From Deltaproteobacteria bacterium (GTDB lineage: Bacteria > Myxococcota_A > Polyangia > GCA-2747355 > JADLHG01): a stretch of 64,000 nt of DNA. Made by a program: the position numbers and the translations under genes. Below the pieces are notes generated by a model that was given only the letters and a program-made list of their open reading frames with translations, did no database searches and was not told where the DNA came from. This document shows positions 27,404 through 38,866 of this stretch, in pieces (within the stretch, counting starts at the first letter, position 1; the number at the start of each line of letters is the position of its first letter). The DNA is taken from the NCBI GenBank assembly GCA_020848905.1, contig JADLHG010000042.1:186001-250000 (forward strand). Reading direction: 5' to 3'.

Positions 27404-27775
27404 TCACCCCTCCGCCACGACCATTGCCGCGGCCAGGTCCCGCTCGTGCGTCAGGGTGAGCAGGATCGAGGTCACGCCCAGGTCGCGCGCCGCCACCGCC
27501 GCCTGACCGTGCAGGTGGACCTCCGGCCGGCCGTCGGGCGCGCTCCGCACCTCGAGCTCGTGCCAGCGCAGCCCCTTGGGCACCGAGAGCGCCTTCAGGA
27601 TGGCCTCCTTGGCCGCGAAGCGCGCGGCGTAGTGCTGGGCCGCCAGCCGGTGGCGGTCGCAGTGGGCCCGCTCGAGCGGGGTGAAGATCTTGTCCAGGAA
27701 GCCGTCGCCGAACCGACCGATGAGACGTTCGATGCGCGAGATCGTGACGAGGTCTAGTCCGAGGCCCCGAACCAT
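27404..27775 (-). CDS. acpS: holo-[acyl-carrier-protein] synthase
   Basis: A 123-aa protein of normal size. G-L-D-L-V near residue 6 supplies a metal ligand, and FAAKEAILKAL near 53 contains the second Glu. LTLTHERDLAAAMVV forms the last strand. It transfers 4'-phosphopantetheine from CoA to acyl carrier protein. Seven nt after pdxJ and immediately before nnr, a common arrangement. Confidence 0.95.
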   Translation of the reverse strand: MVRGLGLDLVTISRIERLIGRFGDGFLDKIFTPLERAHCDRHRLAAQHYAARFAAKEAILKALSVPKGLRWHELEVRSAPDGRPEVHLHGQAAVAARDLGVTSILLTLTHERDLAAAMVVAEG

Positions 27776-27782
27776 CGCCGGG

Positions 27783-28490
27783 CTAGCCGTTCATCGTGGC
27801 CAACATGTCGCGGACCGCGCGATCCAAGCCGACGAAGATCGCCCGCCCGATGATGGCGTGTCCGATGTTCAGCTCCTCGATCTCCGGGATCGCCGCCACC
27901 GGCCGCACGTTCGGGTAATCGAGCCCGTGCCCCGCCGCTACGCGAAGGCCGAGGGCCGCGGCCACCGCCGCGCTCCCCGCCAGCCGCTGGAGCTGGAGGT
28001 CCCGCTCGGTACCGCGCGCTTCGCAGTAGTCCCCCGTGTGCAGCTCCACGATCGTCGCTCCGAGCTCGGCCGCCGGCTTCAGGCGGTCGCGGTCGGGATC
28101 CACGAAGAGGCTGACCTCGATCCCGCCCTCGCGGAGACGGCGAATCGCGTCGGGCAAACCGGGCGTCCGCAGGTCAAGCCCCCCCTCCGTGGTGCGCTCC
28201 TCGCGTCGTTCCGGCACGAGCGTAACCAGGTCGGGGCGGACGTCGAGCGCGATGGCCACCATCTCGGGGGTGGCAGCCATCTCCAGGTTCAGCACGGAGC
28301 GTACCGTCTGCCGCAGCAGTCGGATGTCCCGATCCTGGATGTGTCGTCGATCCTCGCGCAGGTGGGCGGTGATGCCGTGCGCGCCAGCGAGCTCGGACAC
28401 AGTCGCGGCCCACACCGGATCGGGATACGTCGTGCCGCGCGCCTGTCGAACGGTCGCGCAGTGGTCGATGTTCACGTGGAGGCGTTTCAT
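27783..28490 (-). CDS. pdxJ: pyridoxine 5'-phosphate synthase
   Basis: A 235-aa TIM-barrel enzyme. Diagnostic stretches are [14 protein letters not shown] at the N-terminus, [13 protein letters not shown] near 39, and [10 protein letters not shown] near 190. It condenses 1-deoxyxylulose 5-phosphate with 3-amino-2-oxopropyl phosphate in the DXP-dependent vitamin B6 pathway. Starts 12 nt after glmM and is part of the same run. Confidence 0.96.
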   Translation of the reverse strand: MKRLHVNIDHCATVRQARGTTYPDPVWAATVSELAGAHGITAHLREDRRHIQDRDIRLLRQTVRSVLNLEMAATPEMVAIALDVRPDLVTLVPERREERTTEGGLDLRTPGLPDAIRRLREGGIEVSLFVDPDRDRLKPAAELGATIVELHTGDYCEARGTERDLQLQRLAGSAAVAAALGLRVAAGHGLDYPNVRPVAAIPEIEELNIGHAIIGRAIFVGLDRAVRDMLATMNG

Positions 28491-28502
28491 CGCTCTTCGT
28501 TT

Positions 28503-29861
28503 CTAGTTCTGGCAAGCCGATTGGAGTTCTGCGGCGATATGCTCGGCGAGCTGACGGATCGCGCCCTCGTCGGTCCCTTCCACCATCACGCGCGCTTTGG
28601 ACTCGGTCCCCGAGTAGCGCACGAGCACCCGACCCTCTCCCGCGAGCCGCCGTTCGGCGTCCACGATCATCTTCTGGACCGACGGCAGCTCTTCGAGCGG
28701 CCGCTTGCGACCCACTTTGACGTTCACGAGCACCTGCGGGTAGCGCGTCATCACGGCGGCCAGCTCGGAGACCGGCCTCCCTTCGAGCACCATCGCCGCC
28801 AGCACCTGCAGCGCACCGACCACCCCGTCCCCGGTCGTCATGTAGTCCAGGAAGACGAGGTGCCCGGACTGCTCGCCCCCCAGGTTGAACCCGCCCCGGC
28901 GCATCTCGTCCACCACGTACCGGTCACCCACCGCCGTGCGGACGATCTTCCCCTTGTTCGCCAGGACGCACCGCTCGAGGCCGATGTTGCTCATGACCGT
29001 CACCACCAGCGTGCGCTGACGGAGGGTGTCCGCCTTGAGCATGCGCGTCGCGATGAGCGCCATGATCGCGTCGCCGTCCACGACCTGCCCCTTCTCGTCG
29101 ACCATGATCACGCGGTCGGCATCCCCATCGAGCGCGATCCCGAGGTGGGCCCCCTTCTCCACCACCGCCTGCTGGAGCGCCTCGGGGTGTAGCGCCCCGC
29201 ACTGGTCGTTGATGTTCGTCCCGTTCGGCTGCACGCCGAGCATCGTGACGCTGGCTCCGAGCTCCTCGAAGACCGTCGGGGCCACGCGATAGGCGGCCCC
29301 GTTGGCACAGTCCACCACGACCTTGAGCCCCTCGAGCGTCAGATGGTGGGGGAAGATGCTCTTCAGGAAGGCGACGTACCGCCCATCCACGCCCGCGATG
29401 CGCGTGACGCGGCCCACCTGCTCGGCCGGGGGACGCGCGTCGTCGAGCGCCCCCGAGCTCATGAGCTGCTCGATCTCCGCCTCCGTCTCGTCGGGCAGCT
29501 TGAACCCGTCGCTGGCGAAGACCTTTATGCCGTTGTCCTGAAACGGGTTGTGGCTCGCGCTGATCACGACGCCCGCATCTGCGCGCATGCTGGAGGTCAG
29601 GTGCGCCACACCGGGCGTGGGCATCGGCCCGCAGAGCCAGCAGTCAGCTCCCATCGAGCAGATGCCCGCCGCCAGCGCGTTCTCGAACATGTAGCAGGAG
29701 AGCCGCGTGTCCTTGCCCACCACGATGCGCCGTTTGTGCTGCCCGCGACGGAAATAGTAGGCCACCGCGCGCCCCAGGTTGAGCGCGACCTCGACGGTCA
29801 TCGGGTGGATGTTGGCCACCCCGCGGATGCCGTCCGTACCAAAGAGCTGGCGCTCGCCCAT
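28503..29861 (-). CDS. glmM: phosphoglucosamine mutase
   Basis: A 452-aa protein. [11 protein letters not shown] at the start, the phosphoserine loop [12 protein letters not shown] near 100, the metal loop DGDADR near 245 and the substrate loop GGEQSGH near 330 are all present. It converts glucosamine 6-phosphate to the 1-phosphate for peptidoglycan and lipopolysaccharide. ATG 29861 has an excellent site (GGGAGGAA); an in-frame upstream start 13 codons earlier lacks one. The neighbours cdaA-cdaR-glmM are kept together in many bacteria, and GlmM is known to modulate CdaA in Gram-positives. A possible internal promoter precedes it. Confidence 0.96.
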   Translation of the reverse strand: MGERQLFGTDGIRGVANIHPMTVEVALNLGRAVAYYFRRGQHKRRIVVGKDTRLSCYMFENALAAGICSMGADCWLCGPMPTPGVAHLTSSMRADAGVVISASHNPFQDNGIKVFASDGFKLPDETEAEIEQLMSSGALDDARPPAEQVGRVTRIAGVDGRYVAFLKSIFPHHLTLEGLKVVVDCANGAAYRVAPTVFEELGASVTMLGVQPNGTNINDQCGALHPEALQQAVVEKGAHLGIALDGDADRVIMVDEKGQVVDGDAIMALIATRMLKADTLRQRTLVVTVMSNIGLERCVLANKGKIVRTAVGDRYVVDEMRRGGFNLGGEQSGHLVFLDYMTTGDGVVGALQVLAAMVLEGRPVSELAAVMTRYPQVLVNVKVGRKRPLEELPSVQKMIVDAERRLAGEGRVLVRYSGTESKARVMVEGTDEGAIRQLAEHIAAELQSACQN

Positions 29862-29896
29862 GGTTCCTCCCGAGTTTCGACGCGCTAGACCACGCA

Positions 29897-29926
29897 ACAA
29901 TTCAGTACTTGGAATCTTCCTGTCAA
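29897..29926 (-). promoter_or_regulatory. possible internal promoter for glmM
   Basis: A perfect TTGACA (29921-29926) overlaps the end of cdaR, followed after 18 nt by AATTGT. The -10 is poor, but the -35 and the position in a 61-nt gap make a glmM-pdxJ-acpS-nnr subtranscript plausible. Confidence 0.35.
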
Positions 29927-30870
29927 GGGGACTCTCGCCGCGGAGCGGCCGCCCCGCTCCGGCGCTGCACCTTCACCCGCGAGGGCCGGAGTTCCTTCAC
30001 GCGCACCCCCTCCGGCAGACCGACGACGCGCGGGACCACCTCTGCCCCATCCGTCGCGTCGGAGACGCGCACGCTGACCACCACCTCCTCGCGCACGAGC
30101 GTGGCCAGGCGCTCTGGCGAGCCCTCGAGGGTCACCTCGAGCACCTCCGGCGACAACGCGACGCGCCTCGCCGCCCCCCCCGCGACCCGCACGGGGACTC
30201 CCGAGAGCGTGACCGAGTTCATGATCGGGGCGACGTGGACGCTCACCTCCACCCTCGCCGGCGAAGGCCCCGCCACGCGCGGCGGGAGCGGCAGCCAGCC
30301 GGTACGCGCCACTACGGTTCCATCCGCGCCCTCCACCGAGACGGGCTGGGTCTGCAGCGGTCCGAGCGCGCTCACGACCTCCTGCGGACCGCTCACCGTG
30401 GCGCGAGAAGGCCTTGCGACCCACCGCACGACCCTAAATCCCGTCGCCACTTGCCCTGCGAGGGTGACTTCGATCGGTAGCTCGCGCTGCGCGAGTGGCG
30501 CGAAGCGGACGTTGAACCCCTCCGGGGTCATGGAGCTGACCCGGATCCCGGGAGGGAGGTGAAGGGCCTCCTCGGTGATCCGCACGTAGCCCCCGGGAAC
30601 GCTCGTGAGGTCCACCGTGACCTCCGCCAGCTCGTCAAACCGGAAGCGCGCCAGGCGTCCGGCCGCTCCGACCACCCCGACGCGAATCACGCTCGGGACG
30701 TCCGCCACCAGCACCTTTCCCGGCGGCAGGACCAGCGCCAGCTTCACCTCGCCCTGCGCCATGGACTGCTTCTCGGCGCGCACGACGAAGAAGAGCAGCA
30801 CGGCCAGGACCAGGGAGACCCCCTTGAGGAAGAGGTTCTCCGCGATCAGGCTAGTGACCGGCTTTCGCAT
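29923..30870 (-). CDS. cdaR: YbbR-domain protein, CdaA regulator CdaR
   Basis: A 315-aa protein with one N-terminal membrane helix (residues about 15-32, [17 protein letters not shown]) and three or so extracytoplasmic YbbR beta-domains (recurring V-x-V-x-G segments such as [19 protein letters not shown]). In Firmicutes CdaR binds and modulates the c-di-AMP synthase. Start ATG 30870 places the helix at the N-terminus; it overlaps the end of cdaA by 20 nt, implying translational coupling. The C-terminal end is Arg-rich. Confidence 0.85.
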   Translation of the reverse strand: MRKPVTSLIAENLFLKGVSLVLAVLLFFVVRAEKQSMAQGEVKLALVLPPGKVLVADVPSVIRVGVVGAAGRLARFRFDELAEVTVDLTSVPGGYVRITEEALHLPPGIRVSSMTPEGFNVRFAPLAQRELPIEVTLAGQVATGFRVVRWVARPSRATVSGPQEVVSALGPLQTQPVSVEGADGTVVARTGWLPLPPRVAGPSPARVEVSVHVAPIMNSVTLSGVPVRVAGGAARRVALSPEVLEVTLEGSPERLATLVREEVVVSVRVSDATDGAEVVPRVVGLPEGVRVKELRPSRVKVQRRSGAAAPRRESP

Positions 30871-31828
30871 TCCCCGTAGCCTCCCGAGCGTCCTTCTCCG
30901 CGGTCTCGTCTCCCGGCGCTGCCAACGCAAGCCCCTCGCCCGGAGGCACCTCCGCGGGCTTCGTCGCTTCGTCCACCGCGCGCTGCGTGCCCATGGCTCG
31001 CCCGAGTCGACGAACCCACCGTGCGAACCACGTCTCTGCGGGTCGAGCGCCTTCCCCGGCGAGTCGAGCCCGGAGCTCCCTCCGGAGCTCGGGACGCGAG
31101 AGGTCGAGGCGCAAGGCCCCCCCCTGGCAGAGACTCACCACCCCCCGCTGCTCGCTCACCACGACGGAGATGGCGTCCGTCTCCTCGGTCACCCCGAGGC
31201 CGGCGCGGTGGCGGGTGCCGAACGACTTGTCCAGCCGCTGACTCGACGAAAGAGGCAGCAGCGCCCCAGCACGCTTGAGGCGCGATCCCTGAATCAGCAC
31301 AGCCCCGTCGTGCAGGGCGTTGTCGGCCTGCGGGGCGAAGATGGCGAGCAAGAGCTCCTTGCTCACCACCGCGTCCAGCTCGGTTCCGGCCTGCGTCAGC
31401 TCGCGCAGATCCACCTCGCGCTCGAACACGATCAGCGCCCCGATCCTCCGCGCGGCCATCGCCTCGCACGCCGCCGCGACCTCCTCGAGCACCGTGGAGT
31501 CCTCGTCCGCCCGGGCGGCGGAGAAGACCTTTCGCCCCATACGCATGAGCCCCCGCCGTATGTCCGCCTGGAACACGATGATGAGGATCAGCAGCAGGTA
31601 GTTCAGCACGTGGTCGAGAAGCCAGGTCAGCGTGACGAGCGAGAGCTGACGCGCCGCGAGGACGATCCCCGCCACGGCCAGTAGCCCGACGAGCACGTGC
31701 GCGCCGCGCGACCCGCGCAGAAGGAGCAGCACGCGATAGACGATCACCGCGACCACGAGCACGTCGAGCACCGCCAGGGCCGCGCCGCCCAGATCGAGGT
31801 CGCGAAAAAAGGCCAGGAGCTCCGTCAT
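30851..31828 (-). CDS. cdaA: diadenylate cyclase, CdaA type
   Basis: A 325-aa protein: three N-terminal membrane helices within residues 10-95, then a DAC domain (about 105-235) with the nucleotide motifs NALHDGAVLI and FGTRHRAGLG (the D-G-A and R-H-R signatures, with Gly for the usual second Ala) and EETDAISVVVSE. It makes cyclic di-AMP from two ATP. The C-terminal 90 residues are an Arg/Glu-rich extension beyond the usual CdaA end. ATG 31828 overlaps the folP stop by 4 nt (ATGA). The frame is open far upstream through folP, but that part is an out-of-frame shadow. Confidence 0.92.
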   Translation of the reverse strand: MTELLAFFRDLDLGGAALAVLDVLVVAVIVYRVLLLLRGSRGAHVLVGLLAVAGIVLAARQLSLVTLTWLLDHVLNYLLLILIIVFQADIRRGLMRMGRKVFSAARADEDSTVLEEVAAACEAMAARRIGALIVFEREVDLRELTQAGTELDAVVSKELLLAIFAPQADNALHDGAVLIQGSRLKRAGALLPLSSSQRLDKSFGTRHRAGLGVTEETDAISVVVSEQRGVVSLCQGGALRLDLSRPELRRELRARLAGEGARPAETWFARWVRRLGRAMGTQRAVDEATKPAEVPPGEGLALAAPGDETAEKDAREATGNAKAGH

Positions 31829-32688
31829 GAACGGGTCGCTCGAGCGCCGCGCACCGCGTCGGCCACCCGAACCGCGGGGAGGAGCGCGCCCACGTCGTGC
31901 ACGCGCACCGCGTTCGCCCCCGCCAGGATGCCCGCGGTGACGGCGGCCGCCGTCGCCATCACCCGATCGCCCACGTTCTGCCCGGTGTGAACGCCGAGGA
32001 AAGACTTCCGCGAGGGTCCCACCATCAGCGGAACGCCAAGGGCCTCGCGGATCTCCCCCGTCGCGGCCAACAGCGCCGTGGTTTGCGTGGCTGTCTTGCC
32101 GAACCCCAGACCGGGGTCGGCCCAGATGCGCTCGGCGCGGATCCCCGCCCGCACGGCTGTGCGGATGGCTGCCTTCAGCTCGTCGATGACCTCCGCCACG
32201 ACGTCCTCGAACGCGATCCCGTCTTGCATGGTCGCAGGGCGCCCCCGCAGGTGCCCCAGGATCACCGTCGCGTCGGCGCGGGCGACGACCTCCGCCATGG
32301 CGGGGTCCAGCCGGAAGCCGCTCACGTCGTTCACGATCGAGGCCCCTGCCGCGAGCGCCTGCCGCGCCACCTCGGCCTTGGTGGTGTCGATCGAGAGCGG
32401 CACCTGCGTCCGCGGCGCGAGGGCGCGCACGACCGGCAGGACCCGCTCGAGCTCCACGTCGACCGCCACGGGCTCCGACCCGGGTCGCGTGGATTCGCCC
32501 CCTACGTCCAGCGCGTCCGCTCCCTCGTTCACGAGCGTCAGTCCGTGTTGGACGGCAACCTCCGCCTCCAGAAAGAGCCCCCCGTCGGAGAAGGAGTCGG
32601 GAGTCACGTTCACGACGCCGATGACGTAGCAGCGGTGGCCGTCCCACCGGGCGGCTCCCACCTGAACGGGCGCGAAGACAAAAGGCAT
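31825..32688 (-). CDS. folP: dihydropteroate synthase
   Basis: A 287-aa protein with all family motifs: IGVVNVTPDSFSDGG, DVGGESTRPGS, SIDTTK, NDVSG, DPGLGFGKT and GPSRKSF. It joins dihydropterin pyrophosphate and p-aminobenzoate in folate synthesis. It overlaps cdaA by 4 nt and follows ftsH after 83 nt, part of the conserved ftsH-folP-cdaA-glmM order. Confidence 0.96.
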   Translation of the reverse strand: MPFVFAPVQVGAARWDGHRCYVIGVVNVTPDSFSDGGLFLEAEVAVQHGLTLVNEGADALDVGGESTRPGSEPVAVDVELERVLPVVRALAPRTQVPLSIDTTKAEVARQALAAGASIVNDVSGFRLDPAMAEVVARADATVILGHLRGRPATMQDGIAFEDVVAEVIDELKAAIRTAVRAGIRAERIWADPGLGFGKTATQTTALLAATGEIREALGVPLMVGPSRKSFLGVHTGQNVGDRVMATAAAVTAGILAGANAVRVHDVGALLPAVRVADAVRGARATRS

Positions 32689-32771
32689 CGCCGTGGCCCC
32701 TTCTTCAACTGGCGCGTGGGACGAGCCGAGAGGGGGGCCCCGACCAACCTCTCGACGTGAGGTCGACGAGG

Positions 32772-34706
<1,935 letters not shown>

Positions 34707-34792
34707 AGGAGGCCTCCACCTCTCATTATTGAATGAACCCCCTGCGTCGTCAACCGGACCCCCGAATGTCTAAGGGCGTTTCGCGCGGTCGA

Positions 34793-36145
34793 TCACGACG
34801 GCCGCTCGAGCAGCCGCACGCGCCAGGCGCTCTCTCCCGGGGCCGGCAAGCGGCCGTGCCCCGTCCGGTGACCGGGGACCAGCGCGACCTCCTCACCGGC
34901 GACGAGGATCGGCACCGAGCTCCGCTCCCGCCTCGGCACCCGCGCCTCCATCAGGAGCCGCGCCACCTTCTTCCGTCCCTGCTCGCCCAAGCGCAGGCGG
35001 TCGCCGAGACGCGGGCCGCGGAGCTCATAGACCTCGCCTCGCCCCGGGGCGCGCACCCACTCTCCCGAGAGAGGCGCGGCCGGGGCCGGAGCGCGCACGA
35101 CCTCCAGCTCGCGGCCGGACCACTCGAAGCGCCCCTCCTGGAGCCGCCTCGCGACCGACGCGTCCGGCTGAGGGCCGGGGTCGGGCTCGCTCCGCTCGAG
35201 GCGAAGCGCTCCGTAGGTCCGGACCGCCCGCACCCCCGGCAAGTCGACCACCGCGCTCCCGTCGGAGCAGGCGGCGAGCCGCGCCAGGGCCTCCACGTGC
35301 CGCCGCGACAGCCCCCGCGCACTGCCCCGCGCCCGCGCATAGGCCCTTCGCAGCGCGCGATGCAAGACCCCGGTCGGCCACCGCCCGAGCTCCTCCACCG
35401 AGAGCGCCCCATCGTGATCTGCCCGCCGCAAGGCACGCCGCGCCTCCGCCTCCAGCGCCCGATCCTCTTCTCTCGAGGTTCGCGCCAGGCGGCACAGCGC
35501 CTCCACGACGCGCGGGTTCTCTTCGGCGAGCAGGGGAAGGATCCGACGGCGCACGCGATTTCGCAGGTAGGCGTCGCTCTCGTTCGTCGGCTCCCGCACG
35601 GGAACAAGCTCGTGGTGAGCCAGGTACTGCTCGACCGTGGCACGATCGACTCCGAGGAGGGGCCGGATCCACGGCCCGCTCTGCCAGGCCATCCCTCGTA
35701 GCCCCCGGAGTCCCGTGCCCCGGAGCACGCGCATGAGCACCGTCTCGGCCTGATCGCTCGCCGTGTGGCCGAGCGCGATCCACTCCGCCTCGAGCTCCGA
35801 GGCAAGCTGCAGCAGCGTCGCGCGCCTCGCCTCGCGCGCCCGCTCCTGGAGGTTGCCTCGGTCGGCCTCCAGCGCCACGCGCCGGTTCACGAAGCGCAGG
35901 CCCAGCCTCTCGGCGAGCGAGCTCGCCATCGCAGCCTCGACGGCGGACTCCGCGCGCAGGCCGTGGTCGACGTGCGCCGCCACGAGGTCCCATCCGCGGG
36001 CCGCCGCGAGGCCGGCCAGGCAGTGCGCGAGGCAGAGCGAGTCCGGCCCGCCGGAAAGGGCCACGACACCGCGGCTACCGGGCAGCACCCGGATCGGGCC
36101 CTGGAACGCCTCGCTCACCCGGCGAGGCATCGGGAGGTCGTTCAT
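34793..36145 (-). CDS. tilS: tRNA(Ile)-lysidine synthetase
   Basis: A 450-aa protein with the PP-loop ATP pyrophosphatase motif SGGPDSLCLAH near residue 31, IALGHTASDQAETVLMR near 127 and the C-terminal substrate-binding region (GRKKVARLLMEARVPRRERSSVPIL). It makes lysidine at position 34 of the AUA-reading tRNA-Ile, an essential step. First gene of the tilS-ftsH-folP-cdaA-cdaR-glmM-pdxJ-acpS-nnr run; GGAG lies 8 nt before the ATG. It diverges from the MshEN-domain gene across 95 nt, where I could not pick out a convincing promoter (a TTGACA at 36204 has no matching -10). Confidence 0.94.
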   Translation of the reverse strand: MNDLPMPRRVSEAFQGPIRVLPGSRGVVALSGGPDSLCLAHCLAGLAAARGWDLVAAHVDHGLRAESAVEAAMASSLAERLGLRFVNRRVALEADRGNLQERAREARRATLLQLASELEAEWIALGHTASDQAETVLMRVLRGTGLRGLRGMAWQSGPWIRPLLGVDRATVEQYLAHHELVPVREPTNESDAYLRNRVRRRILPLLAEENPRVVEALCRLARTSREEDRALEAEARRALRRADHDGALSVEELGRWPTGVLHRALRRAYARARGSARGLSRRHVEALARLAACSDGSAVVDLPGVRAVRTYGALRLERSEPDPGPQPDASVARRLQEGRFEWSGRELEVVRAPAPAAPLSGEWVRAPGRGEVYELRGPRLGDRLRLGEQGRKKVARLLMEARVPRRERSSVPILVAGEEVALVPGHRTGHGRLPAPGESAWRVRLLERPS

Positions 36146-36240
36146 CTGTGGAGCTCCATCCAGGACGCCTGCCTACCACAGGTCAGGAGCGAGGCGCACA
36201 ATGTTGACATCCTCCAGGCGGGGCCTCAACCTGATGCCCC

Positions 36241-37050
36241 ATGGCCCGGAAACGTCTCGGTGAGCTGCTCGTCGAAGCCGGTGTCATCGATGAACTCCAG
36301 CTCCGCTCCGCGCTCGCCGAGCAGCGCAAGTTCGGGCGCCCCCTTGGACGGGTGTTGGTGGAGATGCGGATGGTCTCCGAGGACGCGATGGTGAACGTCC
36401 TCAGCCACCAGCTCAACATCCCCGCCGTGAAGCTGGATAGCCGCCCGCTCGAACCAGCGGCCCTGCGCCTGCTGGATCTCGAGTTCTGCCAGCGCTACGC
36501 CTGCGTGCCCTTCGCCTATCAGGAACGCGGCAAGTTCCTCGACGTGGCGATGGCCGACCCCACCAATCAGGAGATCTTCGACCAGGTCCGCGTCCGCACG
36601 CGGTGCAACGTGCGGCCCTACCTCTCGGGCGTCATGTCCATAGACACCGCGCTCAAACGCGCCTACCCCTCCAGCGTGACGCCAACCGAGCCCCCCGAGT
36701 CCTGGATGGGCGTCCGCACCGACGAGCCGATGTTCGAGCTGGATGGCCGACGCGGGACGCCCCCGAGCCGAGAGGTCCCGGCGATCGCGACGGGACGCTC
36801 CTCGGTGGAGATCGACCTCGACCAGGACCCGCCAGCTCCGAGCGTATCGGTGCGCGTCACTCCGTCAGGGGCGACTCCTCCGGCAGGAACGGCCTCTGAC
36901 CCGCAGCTGGACGAGGTCCTGGCACAGGTGTCCCAGATGAAGGCGCTCATCGACCGGGACGAGAAGGTCCTTCGCCGCCTGCTCGGGCTCCTCATCGAAA
37001 AAGGGATCTTCAGCCGCGACGAGCTGCTGGCGCGGCTGCGCGAGGACTGA
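36241..37050 (+). CDS. MshEN / GspE N-terminal domain protein
   Basis: A 269-aa protein. Residues 1-140 match the GspE/PilB N-terminal (MshEN) domain: LGELLVEAGVIDELQL...LGRVLVEMRMVSEDAMVNVLSHQLNIPAVKL, then RYACVPFAYQERGKFLDVAMADPTN. In MshE proteins this region binds c-di-GMP; no ATPase domain follows here. Residues 145-225 are low complexity and the end (DEVLAQVSQMKALIDRDEKVLRRLL) is a short helix that also resembles a repeat of the first helices. It is coupled to the next gene by a 3-nt gap. Probably a stand-alone regulatory module. Confidence 0.8.
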   Translation: MARKRLGELLVEAGVIDELQLRSALAEQRKFGRPLGRVLVEMRMVSEDAMVNVLSHQLNIPAVKLDSRPLEPAALRLLDLEFCQRYACVPFAYQERGKFLDVAMADPTNQEIFDQVRVRTRCNVRPYLSGVMSIDTALKRAYPSSVTPTEPPESWMGVRTDEPMFELDGRRGTPPSREVPAIATGRSSVEIDLDQDPPAPSVSVRVTPSGATPPAGTASDPQLDEVLAQVSQMKALIDRDEKVLRRLLGLLIEKGIFSRDELLARLRED

Positions 37051-37053
37051 GCC

Positions 37054-38691
37054 GTGACCCACGGAGTCATCCGTCGCACCGGGTTCCGCACCGGCCCCCG
37101 CGAGCAAGCTCCCGCCGCCCGTGTCGTCGACGCCCTCGTCAGCGCCCCGGACTCGCGCGGTCAGGTCCGACAGCTCCCGAGCATCGTGCTCCATCGGCTG
37201 GTGGCGGAGATAGGGCTCGGCGATGCGGTGGACCTCGTCGCGCTCGCCAGCCCCGACCAGATCCGCGGCGTGCTCGACCTGCAGGTCTGGCAGGGCGACC
37301 GGCTCGACAGCGACGAGCTGCTCGACTGGCTCTACACCCTCGCCGCGCTCCCCGAGGACGCCCGGCGCCGCAACCTCAACGCCCTCGACGTGGAGCTCGT
37401 CGGCTGGCTCTTCGCCGCCCGGACGCGCATCTATCTGCTCGCCGAGCAGGAGCCACCCGACGAACCCGAAGGCCCGATCTATCGCACCCCCGACGGCTGG
37501 TTCGCCCTCGAGATCCTGGAGGCGGACGAGGCGTCTTTCGAGCGGCTCGTGCAACTGCTCGAGACGATGTACGGCGACGACGCCGATGCGGCGCGCCGAC
37601 TGCTGCAGACCCTGACCTGGGAGCTCCCCTCCGAGCTCGAGGAGATGGCGCTGCGCTGGCGCAACGGCCGGCTCGAGGATCTCGGCTTCGTGGATCCGCT
37701 GACCGCCCTCAGCCTCTACACCTACCTCGACCCGGGCAGCGTGACACTCGACGAGCGCACCTTCGACCGCGCCGACCCGAGCTCCACCACCGCTCCGTCG
37801 CTGGAGCTCGTCCCGCTGCTGCAGGTGGAGGGGAGCACCTTCCTCGGCCGCGCCCTCGCAGCGCTAACGGATCCTGCCGAACGCGCCCGCCTGGGCCACG
37901 CCCTGCTGACGCTCAGCAACTGGGCTCTCGCGGCGGACCGCGTCGCGCCGACCGACGTCGAAGGCGCGCGGACAAGTCTTGTCGCGCTGCACCACCGGCT
38001 GAGTCTCGCCCTCGAGGTCCTCGCCCACGGCGAGCCGGCCCGCGGCGCGGAGTTCCTCGGCCGCGTCGCCGTCCTGCGGCTCGCCCGCGTCGGACACAGC
38101 TTGACGCTCGCCCTGCGCGAGCGTCTGCGTCCCCTCGCCCGGCAGGGCCTCCTCGGCCGCACCCCGCGGGCGGTGGACCTCCTCGACGAGCCGCTCGGCA
38201 GCCGGATCGCGGGACTGCTGGCGCTGCGCCCCTACTTCGTCGACGCACGCGAGGGACCGCGCCCCTTCCTGACGCGCGCGGACCTCGCCGAGGCGGCGGG
38301 CTGGGTCGAAGAGGCGGCGATGGCCACGGCGCTGGTGCCGAAGGGCACCTGGCCGAGCCCCCTCCCCGACGAGCTCACCCTCGGAGACCTCTTTCGCACC
38401 GCCCTCGCGCGCCAGGTCGCAGGGGGCGAGGGCCCGCTCGCACAGCCGGAGCTCGCGCGCTTCCTGGCCCAGGTGCTCCCCCTCGAGACCCGCGGAGCGG
38501 AGCTGCGAACTGCGGCCCTCCGCCTGGCGGAGGCGCGCCTCGGGGTTGCCCCCGGCCCGGTCGCCACCCGGGTGGTAGAGGGCTGGCTCGACGGCCTGGC
38601 GGCGGCCGTGCAGGCCCTTCGCGTAGACGACCTGGACCTGCGCTTCGTCTCCGGCTTCCACCTGCGCCGGGCGGGCGGCGCCCCGAATTAA
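37054..38691 (+). CDS. DUF6178-like protein of unknown function
   Basis: A 545-aa, mostly helical, Leu/Ala/Arg-rich soluble protein starting at GTG 37054, 3 nt after the MshEN-domain gene. Stretches such as LPSIVLHRLVAEIGLGDAVDLVALASPDQIRGVLDLQVW and ALSLYTYLDP recall the DUF6178 family found mainly in Deltaproteobacteria; that is from memory and untested. No catalytic motif, membrane segment or signal peptide seen. Tight coupling suggests it works with the MshEN-domain protein. Confidence 0.7.
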   Translation: MTHGVIRRTGFRTGPREQAPAARVVDALVSAPDSRGQVRQLPSIVLHRLVAEIGLGDAVDLVALASPDQIRGVLDLQVWQGDRLDSDELLDWLYTLAALPEDARRRNLNALDVELVGWLFAARTRIYLLAEQEPPDEPEGPIYRTPDGWFALEILEADEASFERLVQLLETMYGDDADAARRLLQTLTWELPSELEEMALRWRNGRLEDLGFVDPLTALSLYTYLDPGSVTLDERTFDRADPSSTTAPSLELVPLLQVEGSTFLGRALAALTDPAERARLGHALLTLSNWALAADRVAPTDVEGARTSLVALHHRLSLALEVLAHGEPARGAEFLGRVAVLRLARVGHSLTLALRERLRPLARQGLLGRTPRAVDLLDEPLGSRIAGLLALRPYFVDAREGPRPFLTRADLAEAAGWVEEAAMATALVPKGTWPSPLPDELTLGDLFRTALARQVAGGEGPLAQPELARFLAQVLPLETRGAELRTAALRLAEARLGVAPGPVATRVVEGWLDGLAAAVQALRVDDLDLRFVSGFHLRRAGGAPN

Positions 38692-38738
38692 CGCTGAGAT
38701 CACCGAGCACTCGACGAAGACCGGCCGGCGCGCCGGGC

Positions 38739-38768
38739 TTGACATCGCGGCCGCGGTGCGAGTAGAGA
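38739..38768 (+). promoter_or_regulatory. sigma70-type promoter of the Gld-type ABC operon
   Basis: TTGACA (38739-38744), 18 nt, TAGAGA. It lies in the 175-nt gap after the DUF6178-like gene and about 100 nt before ATG 38867. Confidence 0.5.
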
Positions 38769-38866
38769 CTCACCGGGAATACCTGGAGGGCTCCCGCGGT
38801 TCTGAGGCCGGCGAGTCCTAACGCCTCGGCGCTCCTTCCGGGGGCTGGATCCGTGGAGAGCTCAGC

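Noticed and set aside
31829-32647. Upstream extension of cdaA through folP
   Set aside because: Translation is Arg/Gly-rich noise out of frame with folP; the cdaA ATG at 31828 overlaps the folP stop in the usual ATGA manner.
36204-36232. TTGACA before the MshEN-domain gene as a promoter
   Set aside because: No -10-like sequence at 16-19 nt spacing.
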